This document shows, in pieces, positions 18,656 through 26,195 of a DNA stretch of 64,000 nt. Each line of letters opens with the position of its first letter. Positions within the stretch are counted from its first letter, which is position 1. The DNA comes from Streptantibioticus parmotrematis (GTDB lineage Bacteria; Actinomycetota; Actinomycetes; Streptomycetales; Streptomycetaceae). A model generated the notes under the pieces. It made no database searches. It saw nothing but the letters and a program-made list of their open reading frames with translations, and had not been told where the DNA came from. The stretch lies in contig NZ_JAINVZ010000002.1 in NCBI RefSeq assembly GCF_019890615.1, forward strand, positions 186,001-250,000, given 5' to 3'. Position numbers and translations under genes: made by a program.

Positions 18656-19485
18656 ACGCCACGCCCACGACCCCGTTCGTCCTCGCCGTCGTCCCCGCGC
18701 GCGGCGGCTCCAAGGGCGTACCGGGCAAGAACCTCCAACCGGTCGGCGGCGTCCCGCTGGTGGCCCGCGCGGTCCGGGCCTGCCTCGGTGCCGGGCTGGT
18801 CGGCGCCACCGTCGTCACCACCGACGACCCTGGCATCGCCGAGGCGGCCCGCGCGGCCGGCGCGGACGTCGTGCCCCGCCCGGCCGCCATCGCGGGCGAC
18901 ACCGCCACCAGCGAGGCCGCCGTCCTGCACGCGCTGGAGGCGTACGAGGCGATGCACGGCAGCCGCGTGGACGTCGTCCTGCTCGTACAGTGCACCAGCC
19001 CTTTCGTCACCGCCGACGAGATCGACGCGGTCGCGGCCGCCGTGGTCCACGAGGGCGCCGACAGCGCGCTGACCGCGGCACCGTTCCACGGCTTCATGTG
19101 GCGGGTGGACGGCGGCTCCCCGCGGGGGCGCGGCGGTGAGGCGGTGGGCGTCAACCACGACGCGGTGGGCGTCAACCACGACAAGGCGGTCCGCCCGCGC
19201 CGCCAGGACCGCCCCGAAGACCTGCTGGAGACCGGCGCGGCGTACGCGATGCGGGTCGACGGCTTCCGCGAGGCCGGGCACCGGTTCTTCGGCAGGACCG
19301 CGCTGGTGCGCACCGACCCCGCCCGCGTGCTGGAGATCGACGAGCCGGACGACCTGGCGCGGGCCCGGGCCCTGGCGCCGTTGCTCGACGGCGTCCCGAC
19401 CGACTCCCCGCTCCCGACCGCCTCCCCGCTTCCCGCCGCCTCCCCGCTTCCCGCCGACTCCCCGCTCTCCGCCACCGCCCACTGA
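18652..19485 (+). CDS. CMP-nonulosonate (sialic/Kdn) cytidylyltransferase
   Basis: Activates a nonulosonic acid with CTP for transfer. The 277-residue NeuA-like protein has the nucleotide-binding signature VVPARGGSKGVPGKNL near residue 15, TTDDPGIAEAA, and VVLLVQCTSPFVTADEID. The later RPRRQDRPEDLLETGAAYAM is typical of CMP-sialate synthetases. A 21-bp perfect duplication repeats AVGVNHD just before it. The C-terminus is a Ser/Pro/Leu repeat (SPLPTASPLPAASPLP). The GTG start overlaps the previous stop (GTGA). Kdn rather than Neu5Ac is inferred from Streptomyces wall chemistry. Confidence 0.88.
   Translation: MNATPTTPFVLAVVPARGGSKGVPGKNLQPVGGVPLVARAVRACLGAGLVGATVVTTDDPGIAEAARAAGADVVPRPAAIAGDTATSEAAVLHALEAYEAMHGSRVDVVLLVQCTSPFVTADEIDAVAAAVVHEGADSALTAAPFHGFMWRVDGGSPRGRGGEAVGVNHDAVGVNHDKAVRPRRQDRPEDLLETGAAYAMRVDGFREAGHRFFGRTALVRTDPARVLEIDEPDDLARARALAPLLDGVPTDSPLPTASPLPAASPLPADSPLSATAH
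19141..19182 (+). repeat. Perfect 21-bp in-frame tandem duplication in the CMP-nonulosonate synthetase
   Basis: Copies 19141-19161 and 19162-19182 are identical and encode AVGVNHD twice, directly before the conserved KAVRPRRQDR segment. Confidence 0.95.
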
Positions 19486-19545
19486 ACTCCCTTTCCCCGA
19501 AGCCCTTTTGCCGCACCGCACCCCCCATCGAAAGGACCCGTCCCC

Positions 19546-20517
19546 ATGACCCCCGCACCCCAGCGCCTGCGCACTCTCGGCGAGCGCGTCGTCGGCACCG
19601 GCCGGCCCGTCTACGTCACCGGTGAGATCGGCATCAACCACAACGGCGAGCTGGAGAACGCCTACCGGCTCATCGACGCGGCCGTCGACGCAGGCTGCGA
19701 CGCGGTGAAGTTCCAGAAGCGCACCCCCGAGATCTGCACCCCGCGCGACCAGTGGGACATAGAGCGCGACACCCCGTGGGGCCGGATGCGCTACATCGAC
19801 TACCGCCACCGCGTGGAGTTCGGCGAGGACGAGTACCGCGCGATCGACGCGTACTGCAAGGAGCGCGGCATCGACTGGTTCGCCTCGCCGTGGGACGTGC
19901 CCAGCGTCGAGTTCCTGGAGAACTTCGACCTGCCCGCGCACAAGGTCGCCTCGGCCTGCCTGACCGACGACGAACTGCTGCGCGCCCTGCGGGCGACCGG
20001 CCGCACCGTGATCCTGTCCACCGGCATGTCCACCCCGAAGCAGATCCGGCACGCGGTCGAGGTGCTGGGCAGCGACAACATCCTGCTGTGCCACGCCACG
20101 TCCACGTACCCGGCGAAGCACGAGGAGCTCAACCTGCGGATGATCCACACCCTCCAGGCCGAGTACCCCAACGTGCCGATCGGCTACTCCGGCCACGAGG
20201 TGGGCCTCCAGACCACACTGGCCGCCGTCGCCCTCGGCGCGGTCTTCGTCGAGCGGCACATCACCCTCGACCGCGCGATGTGGGGCTCCGACCAGGCGGC
20301 CTCCGTGGAGACCCCGGGCCTGCAGCGCCTGGTGCGCGACATCCGCATCGTCGAGACCTCACTCGGCGACGGCGTCAAGCGGGTCTACGAAGGCGAGTTG
20401 GGGCCGATGCGCAAGCTGCGCCGGGTCCAGGGCGTCGTCGCGCAGGCGGAGGCGCGGGCCGAGTCGGAGGCCGCGGGCCGGGCCGAGGAGCAGGGCCGAG
20501 AGCCGGTCAACGCGTGA
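19546..20517 (+). CDS. N-acylneuraminate/Kdn synthase (NeuB-like, no SAF domain)
   Basis: Condenses phosphoenolpyruvate with a hexose or hexosamine to make a nine-carbon nonulosonic acid. The TIM barrel is complete: GEIGINHNGELENAYRLIDAA, DAVKFQKRTPEICTP, FASPWDVPSVEFL, HKVASACLTDDELL, STGMSTPKQI, CHATSTYPAKHEELNLRMI, IGYSGHEVGLQTTLAAVALGA, EKHITLD-type ERHITLDRAMWGSDQ. At 323 residues it ends soon after the barrel in an Ala/Glu-rich tail and lacks the usual C-terminal antifreeze-like SAF domain. ATG at 19546 follows GAAAGGA at 19530. It lies in the same operon as the cytidylyltransferase, with a 60-bp gap. Confidence 0.9.
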   Translation: MTPAPQRLRTLGERVVGTGRPVYVTGEIGINHNGELENAYRLIDAAVDAGCDAVKFQKRTPEICTPRDQWDIERDTPWGRMRYIDYRHRVEFGEDEYRAIDAYCKERGIDWFASPWDVPSVEFLENFDLPAHKVASACLTDDELLRALRATGRTVILSTGMSTPKQIRHAVEVLGSDNILLCHATSTYPAKHEELNLRMIHTLQAEYPNVPIGYSGHEVGLQTTLAAVALGAVFVERHITLDRAMWGSDQAASVETPGLQRLVRDIRIVETSLGDGVKRVYEGELGPMRKLRRVQGVVAQAEARAESEAAGRAEEQGREPVNA

Positions 20518-21710
20518 CCGGTGCCGACGCCGACGCCCCGGCGCGCACCCTCGCCCTGGTCGAGTCGCCCGTACAGCTGCTCAACCTGCTGGAGTGGGCG
20601 CACGCGGAACGCGGCGGGCCGCGGTTCGCCGACGCGCGCGGTTCCGTTGACGCCGCTGCACACGGTTCCGTTGACGCCGACGCCTCTGGTGACGCCGTCG
20701 GCTCCGGCGACGACGCCCCCGGTGCCTGCACGGTCGTCGTGCTGCCGCCGCGGGACCCGATGAGCCGGGGGCAGCTGCGCCGGATGGCCGAACTCGCCCG
20801 GGACGAGGGGCTGGCGGTGCGCTGGTGCGAGCCGCGCACCGCCTCCGCCGGGCCGCTGCGCACGCTGGCGGGCCTGGCGCCCTCGCTGATGCGGGCCTCG
20901 CGGCTGGTGCTGGGCGATCCGTTCTCCCGTTTCGTGCAGGCGCTGCTGCCGTTCAGCCGGGCCCGCGAGCTGGTGGTGATCGACGACGGCACGGCGACCA
21001 TGGAGTTCGCCACGCTGATCGCCGAGGGCAGGCGGCTGGTGCGCTGGCACCGGGCGGGCGGTTCGCGCGGTCCCCGCGACCTGGCCTTCGCCGCGTTCGC
21101 CGCGCACGCCAGGCGCCGTCTGACCGCCGGGCGCGGCACCGGCATCGAGCTGTTCAGCGCGATGCCGGTGACCGCCCCGCCCGGTGCCGTGGTGCGCCCC
21201 AACCGGCTGGAGTGGACGCGTGCGCGCTTCGGCCCGCCGAAGCTGCGCGACGGCGCCGACCTGATAGGCACCTCCCTGGTGGAGTCCGGCGTGGTCGACC
21301 ACGACCGCTATCTCGCCGCCGTCGCCGCCATCGCCGAGGAGGGCGGCGCCACCCGCTACTTCGCGCACCGCCGTGAACGCGAGGACAAACTCCGGGAGTT
21401 GTCCCGCCGCACCGGGCTGGAGATCGTACGGCCCGACCTGCCGCTGGAACTCGTGGCGCGGCGCGGCCCGATCGGCTCGCGGCTGCTGAGCTTCCCCTCC
21501 ACCGTGGTGCACACCCTGCCGCTCGCGCTGGCCGGCACCGGCGTGCGGGTCGACGTCCTGGAGGTCGACCCGTCCTGGCTGACCGGCCACGCCTCGCCGC
21601 GCGCGCACGGCTTCCTGTCCGGCATCACCCAGGCCGCCCGCAGCAGGCACGGCCTGGGCACGGCCCGCAACCCGCTCACCAACTCCATCCTCCCGGCGGT
21701 GACTTCGTGA
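20514..21710 (+). CDS. Sialyltransferase-like glycosyltransferase
   Basis: A 398-residue protein with remote similarity to bacterial sialyl/polysialyltransferases. Visible are an N-terminal LALVESPVQLLNLLEWA strand-helix, the acidic motif VVIDDGTATMEF near 160, a YFAHRREREDKLREL helix, and SFPSTVVHTLPLALA (Ser/Thr motif). Loops contain an Asp/Ala-rich repeat (GSVDAAAHGSVDADA). The GTG at 20514 overlaps the neuB-like stop (GTGA), and its stop overlaps the ABC permease start. It is likely the second transferase acting on the CMP-nonulosonate. Family assignment rests on motifs and context, so the substrate and linkage are unknown. Confidence 0.7.
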   Translation: MTGADADAPARTLALVESPVQLLNLLEWAHAERGGPRFADARGSVDAAAHGSVDADASGDAVGSGDDAPGACTVVVLPPRDPMSRGQLRRMAELARDEGLAVRWCEPRTASAGPLRTLAGLAPSLMRASRLVLGDPFSRFVQALLPFSRARELVVIDDGTATMEFATLIAEGRRLVRWHRAGGSRGPRDLAFAAFAAHARRRLTAGRGTGIELFSAMPVTAPPGAVVRPNRLEWTRARFGPPKLRDGADLIGTSLVESGVVDHDRYLAAVAAIAEEGGATRYFAHRREREDKLRELSRRTGLEIVRPDLPLELVARRGPIGSRLLSFPSTVVHTLPLALAGTGVRVDVLEVDPSWLTGHASPRAHGFLSGITQAARSRHGLGTARNPLTNSILPAVTS

Positions 21711-22612
21711 CCCTCACCCTCGACACGGACCTCGCTCCGGCGGAACTGACCGACGCCGAGGTCGACGCCCTGGTGGCCCGCCACGGACTCGCCCCGGCCG
21801 CCCGCCGCCCCGGACTGGCGGAGTACGTACGGGAGTTGTGGTCGCGGCGGCACTTCACCACGCAGTACGCCCACGCCCGCCTGACCGCCCTCTACACCAC
21901 CGCCAGACTCGGCCAGATCTGGCACGTGCTGACGCCGCTGCTCAACGTCTTCGTCTACTGGCTGATCTTCGGCGAACTCCTCCAGCGCACCGACGGCACC
22001 GGCGACAACTACATCGCGTTCCTCACCGTCGGCGTCTTCGTGTTCACCTACACCCGCGAGTCGATCGCCACCGGCACCTGGTCGATCTCCGCCCGCCTCG
22101 ACCTGGTGCGCGCGGTGCACTTCCCGCGTGCCTGCCTGCCGCTGTCGGCGACCCTCATCCAGCTCCAGCAACTGCTGCTGTCGATGGGCGTGGTGCTCAC
22201 CGTGGTGCTGGCCACCGGCGAACCGATCAGGGCACGCTGGCTGCTGCTGATCCCCGCGATGGCGCTCCAGACGCTGTTCAACTTCGGCTGCTCGATGCTG
22301 ATGGCACGCGTCGGCTCGCGCAACCACGACATCGGCGAGCTGGTGCCGTGGCTGCTGCGCACCTGGATGTACCTGTGCGGTGTCTTCTACAGCGTCTCCA
22401 AGGTCGTCGCGCACGCGCCGCACGTGGTGAAGGTCCTGATGGACGCCAATCCCGGCGCGATCTACATCGAACTGGCCCGCCACTGCCTGCTGGCTGGCTA
22501 CGGCGGCCTGACCCCGCACATCTGGCCGCTCGCCTTCTTCTGGGCGTTCTTCACCCTGGCCCTGGGCCTGGTCGTGTGCTGGCAGGCGGAGGACAAGTAC
22601 GGGCGCGGCTGA
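21707..22612 (+). CDS. ABC-2 type polysaccharide export permease
   Basis: A 301-residue TagG/Wzm-like membrane permease for export of a lipid-linked glycan. An amphipathic N-terminus with RELWSRRHFTTQYAHARLTALYTTARLGQIW is followed by six TM helices, with GVFVFTYTRESIATGTWSI and RAVHFPRACLPLSATLIQ typical of polysaccharide exporters. The GTG at 21707 overlaps the preceding stop by 4 bp. No gene for its ATP-binding partner (TagH/Wzt type) is found between 13 and 25 kb. Confidence 0.9.
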   Translation: MTLTLDTDLAPAELTDAEVDALVARHGLAPAARRPGLAEYVRELWSRRHFTTQYAHARLTALYTTARLGQIWHVLTPLLNVFVYWLIFGELLQRTDGTGDNYIAFLTVGVFVFTYTRESIATGTWSISARLDLVRAVHFPRACLPLSATLIQLQQLLLSMGVVLTVVLATGEPIRARWLLLIPAMALQTLFNFGCSMLMARVGSRNHDIGELVPWLLRTWMYLCGVFYSVSKVVAHAPHVVKVLMDANPGAIYIELARHCLLAGYGGLTPHIWPLAFFWAFFTLALGLVVCWQAEDKYGRG

Positions 22613-22641
22613 GACGGGGGCGGTACGTGGGCGATGGCGGC

Positions 22642-22800
22642 GCGTACGGGGTGGCGGGCGGAGCGACGACGGCGGGTGACGCGTACGTGGTGGTGGGCGG
22701 AGCGACGATGATGGGTGACGCGTACGGGGTGGTGGGCGGAGCGTCGACGGCGGGCGGCGCGTCGGTGACGGGTGACGCGTACGTGGTGGTGGGCGCCGCG
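22642..22800. repeat. 39-bp tandem repeats between permease and GT4 gene
   Basis: Units 22642-22680, 22681-22719 and 22720-22758 are near-identical, followed by an 18-bp partial (22759-22776) and a further 24-bp partial copy (22777-22800). One frame reads AY(G/V)V(A/V)GGATTAGD repeats and is open into the GT4 gene, but no convincing start lies upstream. No unique spacers, so not a CRISPR. Confidence 0.92.
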
Positions 22801-22896
22801 GTCGGGCCTTCGGCGGCGGAAAGCCTCCGCGTGGCGTTCAGCGGCGCGCCATGCCCGGGTCATCGGCCGATCACCGGTGTCGGGTTGTCTGCTCCC

Positions 22897-24732
22897 ATGG
22901 GGAGCACATCGCCCTTGGACGGCACGGCCTCGCCCGCCCGGCGCCCGGCCGCGCGCGTTCTGGTGGTCTCGGACAGCGCCGCACTCGGCCACGACTCGCG
23001 CGCGCACCGCGTCGCCCGGGCCGCCGCCGCGGCCGGGTACGACGTGACGCTGGTCGGCAGGGCGGACGACAGCCCTCCTCCCGCGCTGCCCGGGGTGACG
23101 GTGCGCCGCGTCGAGGTGCCGGGCACCCTGGCCGGACACCGCGCCGCGCGGCCGAGGCCCGGCCTGCGCTGGCCCTTGGCGTACCGCAGCGCCGAGACCC
23201 ACCGCCACCGCACCGCGCGGCTCGCGGTGCGGGACCGGACACTTCGTACCCGGGAAGCGGAACTCGCGGTGCGGTACCGGCCGTTGTCCAGGCAGGCGGT
23301 GGCGCGCGCCATCCACGCCGCCGCCCGGCTCGGGCACGCCGTCCGCGGGGCCTGGACGCGCCTGCGTGCCGCGCAGTACGAGGCGGCGGTGCGTCGCCGC
23401 CTGACGCCGACCGGTGCGCTGGACGACGTGGTGACGGCGTTCGTCAGGCTGACCGCGCGCAGGCGGGCCTGGCGGCGGCTCGACCCGTCGCTGCTCGACC
23501 TGGAGGCGGCGTACGGGCCGGTGCTGGACGCGTGCCGCCCGCACCTGATCCATGCGCGCGGCCGCCGCTCGCTGGGCGTCGCCGTCCGCGCGGCGGTGCG
23601 CGCCGAGGCCGCCGGGCGCACGGTGCGGGTGATCTGGGACGCGACCGACTGCTCGGCGCTCACCCCGGCGGCCACCCGGCGCGCGGCGGCGGCCCGCGAG
23701 TCGGACGAACGCGCCCACGCCGAGGAGGCCGACGCGGTCGTGACCGCCTGCGCGGCCTACGGTGACCACCTCGCCGCCCGCCTCCGGCCGGCCCGCCCGC
23801 CGCTGGTCGTCCTGAACGCGCCGGCGCACGCGGACACCCCGGTGCACGCGCACGCGTCGGCCCCGGTCGCGCGAGCGCGGTCGGCGGCCTCGGCGGTGCG
23901 CGCGACCGCCTCCGCGGCACGGGTGACCACCTCAGCAGGGGCGACCGCCTCGGTGCGTGCGGCCTCCTCCGCACGCGCGACCGCCTCGGCCCGCGCCGTC
24001 ACCGCCGCACGCGCGGCCTCCTCCGCACGCGCAGCCGCTTCAGCTCGCGTGCCCGCGGGCACGGTCGCCCCGGCGGCGGTCCCGACCGTCGCCGCCTGCG
24101 GCGGGGTGCGCGCCGCCTGCGGGCTCGGGCCGGACGTCCCCCTGCTGGTGCACAGCGGAGGCGTCGCCCCGGAACGCGGCCTCCTCACCGCGGTCGAGGC
24201 GCTGCCCAAGCTGTACGACCTGCACGCCGCCTTCGTGGTGCCCGATCCCGGCGACGAGCGGGTGCGCGACCTCGTCGACCGGGCGGGCGAGCTGGGGGTC
24301 GCCGCACGCCTGCACGTCCTGCCCTACACAACGCCCGAGGACGTCCCCGCGTTCCTGGCGAGCGCGGACATCGGGGTGGTCCCGGTGCACCACCTGCCGC
24401 ACCACGAAGTCACCCTCGCCACCCGGTACTTGGAGTACGCGCACGTCGCCACCCGGTACTTGGAGTACGCGCACGCGCGGCTGCCGGTCGTGGTCAGCGA
24501 CGTGCGGGCGATGGCCGCGGCCACCCTGGCCACCGGCAACGGCGAGGTCTTCCGGGCGGCCGACACCGCCGACTTCGTGCGCGCGGTGGGCGCGGTGCTG
24601 ACGAACCCGCCGCGCTACCGCCGCGCCTACGAGCGTTCCGGCGTGCTGCGGCAGTGGTGCTGGCAGACCCAGGCGGCACCGTTGCTGGCGCTCTACGCCG
24701 GGCTTCTGGACGAGATCGGTCACCGAGCGTAG
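22897..24732 (+). CDS. Family 4 glycosyltransferase with duplicated motif
   Basis: A GT-B glycosyltransferase of about 611 residues. The N-lobe begins ARVLVVSDSAALGHDSRAHRVA; the C-lobe has LLVHSGGVAPERGLLTAVEALPKL, ADIGVVPVHHLPHHE and LPVVVSDVRAMAAATLATGNGEVF. The EX7E-region segment TRYLEYAH is duplicated in tandem by a 30-bp repeat. A low-complexity Ala/Arg/Ser/Thr insert of about 75 residues (about 311-388) separates the lobes. The ATG at 22897 is the best start inside a frame that stays open far upstream; no good ribosome site is seen. It is in the same orientation as the surface-polymer operon and probably belongs to it. Confidence 0.8.
   Translation: MGSTSPLDGTASPARRPAARVLVVSDSAALGHDSRAHRVARAAAAAGYDVTLVGRADDSPPPALPGVTVRRVEVPGTLAGHRAARPRPGLRWPLAYRSAETHRHRTARLAVRDRTLRTREAELAVRYRPLSRQAVARAIHAAARLGHAVRGAWTRLRAAQYEAAVRRRLTPTGALDDVVTAFVRLTARRRAWRRLDPSLLDLEAAYGPVLDACRPHLIHARGRRSLGVAVRAAVRAEAAGRTVRVIWDATDCSALTPAATRRAAAARESDERAHAEEADAVVTACAAYGDHLAARLRPARPPLVVLNAPAHADTPVHAHASAPVARARSAASAVRATASAARVTTSAGATASVRAASSARATASARAVTAARAASSARAAASARVPAGTVAPAAVPTVAACGGVRAACGLGPDVPLLVHSGGVAPERGLLTAVEALPKLYDLHAAFVVPDPGDERVRDLVDRAGELGVAARLHVLPYTTPEDVPAFLASADIGVVPVHHLPHHEVTLATRYLEYAHVATRYLEYAHARLPVVVSDVRAMAAATLATGNGEVFRAADTADFVRAVGAVLTNPPRYRRAYERSGVLRQWCWQTQAAPLLALYAGLLDEIGHRA
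24418..24474 (+). repeat. 30-bp-period in-frame duplication of a GT4 motif
   Basis: The 27-bp blocks 24418-24444 and 24448-24474 are identical, separated by GTC. They encode ATRYLEYAH-V-ATRYLEYAH where family members carry a single (T/F)KYLEY motif. Confidence 0.95.
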
Positions 24733-24923
24733 TCGAGCAGGTGTCCGCCATCCGGACCCGTTGCCGCGCGTGAGGTTGCTCGTTGGTCCACCATGGAAAA
24801 GGTGGGGCTCGTGTAGGCCTAAAGGGTGGCAATACCCACGCCGTGTCAGGGTATGCGCGACGCGGGAACTTTTTTGGTCTCACGGGCTGGAATTTTCGCC
24901 AACGACGTTACTCGGGAGTGGTC

Positions 24924-26123
24924 ATGAGTCCTACGCTGTCGGGGGTGGACCACTCAACTCCGGAGTCCGGCGCCCTGACCGACGAGCTCTTCGCCGAGCT
25001 CGTCGAGTTCCGCCGCGACCTGCACATGCACCCCGAACTGTCCCGCCAGGAGTTCCGCACCACGGCCGCGATCAAGGCCCGTCTGGAGCAGGCCGGGATG
25101 ACCCCGCGCGAGCTTCCCGGCACCGGCCTGATCTGCGACATCGGTCCACAGGACGGCGGTCCACGCCTCGCGCTACGGGCCGACATCGACGCGCTGCCGA
25201 TCCCGGACACCAAGGTCGTGCCGTACCGCTCGACGCACGAGGGCAAGGCCCACGCCTGCGGTCACGACATGCACACCACCGTGGTCCTCGGCACCGGCAT
25301 CGTGCTGGCCTCTCTGGCCGCCGCCGGACGGCTCACCCGCCCGGTCCGCCTGGTCTTCCAGCCCGCCGAGGAGGCCATGCCCGGCGGCGCGCTCGACGTG
25401 ATCAAGGCACGGGCGCTGGACGGCGTCGACCGCATCCTCGCGGTGCACTGCGACCCCAAGGTCGAGGTCGGCCGCATCGGCCTGCGCACCGGCCCCATCA
25501 CCTCCGCCTGCGACCGCCTGGTGCTGTCGGTGGACGGCGCGGGCGGCCACACCGCGCGCCCGCACCTGACGACCGACCTGGTCACCGCCGCCGCCAAGAT
25601 GGCCACCGAGCTGCCCGCGGTGCTGGCCCGCCGGATCGACCCGCGCGCGGGCCTGTCGGTGGTGTGGGGCCGCATCCAGGCCGGCCACGCCTGCAACGTG
25701 ATCCCGCAGCACGCCGAGCTGGAGGGCACCGTCCGCTGCCTGGACCTGACCGCCTGGCGGGACGCGCCCGACCTCATCCACGAGGTCATCGACCAGATCG
25801 CCGCGATGTACCGGGCCAAGTGGGAGCTGACCTACCACCGCGGCGTCCCCCCGGTCGTCAACGAGCAGACCTCGGCGGAGCTGCTGCGCGACGCGATGGT
25901 CTCGCGCTTCGGCACCCACGCGGTCGAGGACACCGAACAGAGCCTGGGCGGCGAGGACTTCTCCTGGTACCTCGAACACGTCCCCGGCGCGCTCGCCCGC
26001 CTCGGCGTCCGCACCCCCGGCGACCCGGCCATCCGCGACCTGCACCGAGGCGACTTCGACGCCGACGAGAACGCGATCCGCGTAGGCGTCGAACTCTTCA
26101 CGGCGACGGCCCTGCACGGCTGA
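24924..26123 (+). CDS. M20 family metallo-amidohydrolase
   Basis: A 399-residue zinc-dependent amidohydrolase/aminoacylase of the M20D (hippurate hydrolase, IAA-amino acid hydrolase) type. Metal and catalytic marks are LALRADIDALP, ACGHDMHTTVVLG, QPAEEAMPGGA, AVHCDPKVEVG and the late EDFSWYLE and DLHRGDFDADENAI. A dimerisation lid follows about residue 185 (GGHTARPH). ATG at 24924 follows GGGAGTGG closely. The true substrate cannot be read from sequence. The 191-bp upstream region contains an unusual AT-rich stretch (AACTTTTTTGG at 24868-24878) and no gene. Confidence 0.9.
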   Translation: MSPTLSGVDHSTPESGALTDELFAELVEFRRDLHMHPELSRQEFRTTAAIKARLEQAGMTPRELPGTGLICDIGPQDGGPRLALRADIDALPIPDTKVVPYRSTHEGKAHACGHDMHTTVVLGTGIVLASLAAAGRLTRPVRLVFQPAEEAMPGGALDVIKARALDGVDRILAVHCDPKVEVGRIGLRTGPITSACDRLVLSVDGAGGHTARPHLTTDLVTAAAKMATELPAVLARRIDPRAGLSVVWGRIQAGHACNVIPQHAELEGTVRCLDLTAWRDAPDLIHEVIDQIAAMYRAKWELTYHRGVPPVVNEQTSAELLRDAMVSRFGTHAVEDTEQSLGGEDFSWYLEHVPGALARLGVRTPGDPAIRDLHRGDFDADENAIRVGVELFTATALHG

Positions 26124-26140
26124 GGACGCGGCACGGCCGA

Positions 26141-26166
26141 GGCCTCCCGCGGAGCGCCGGGAGGCC
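26141..26166. terminator. 9-bp hairpin between converging genes
   Basis: GGCCTCCCG (26141-26149) pairs with CGGGAGGCC (26158-26166) around an 8-nt loop. It separates the M20 hydrolase gene from the converging aminotransferase gene. Confidence 0.75.
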
Positions 26167-26195
26167 CGGCCCCCGGCCTGGCCCCCGCCCCAGCC

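Noticed and set aside
22642-22800. CRISPR array
   Set aside because: The repeats are contiguous with no unique spacers, and no cas genes are in the window.
21838-24732. A single 964-residue plus-strand frame over permease and GT4
   Set aside because: The ABC permease at 21707 is clearly coded in another phase; the GT4 fold starts only at about 22920.
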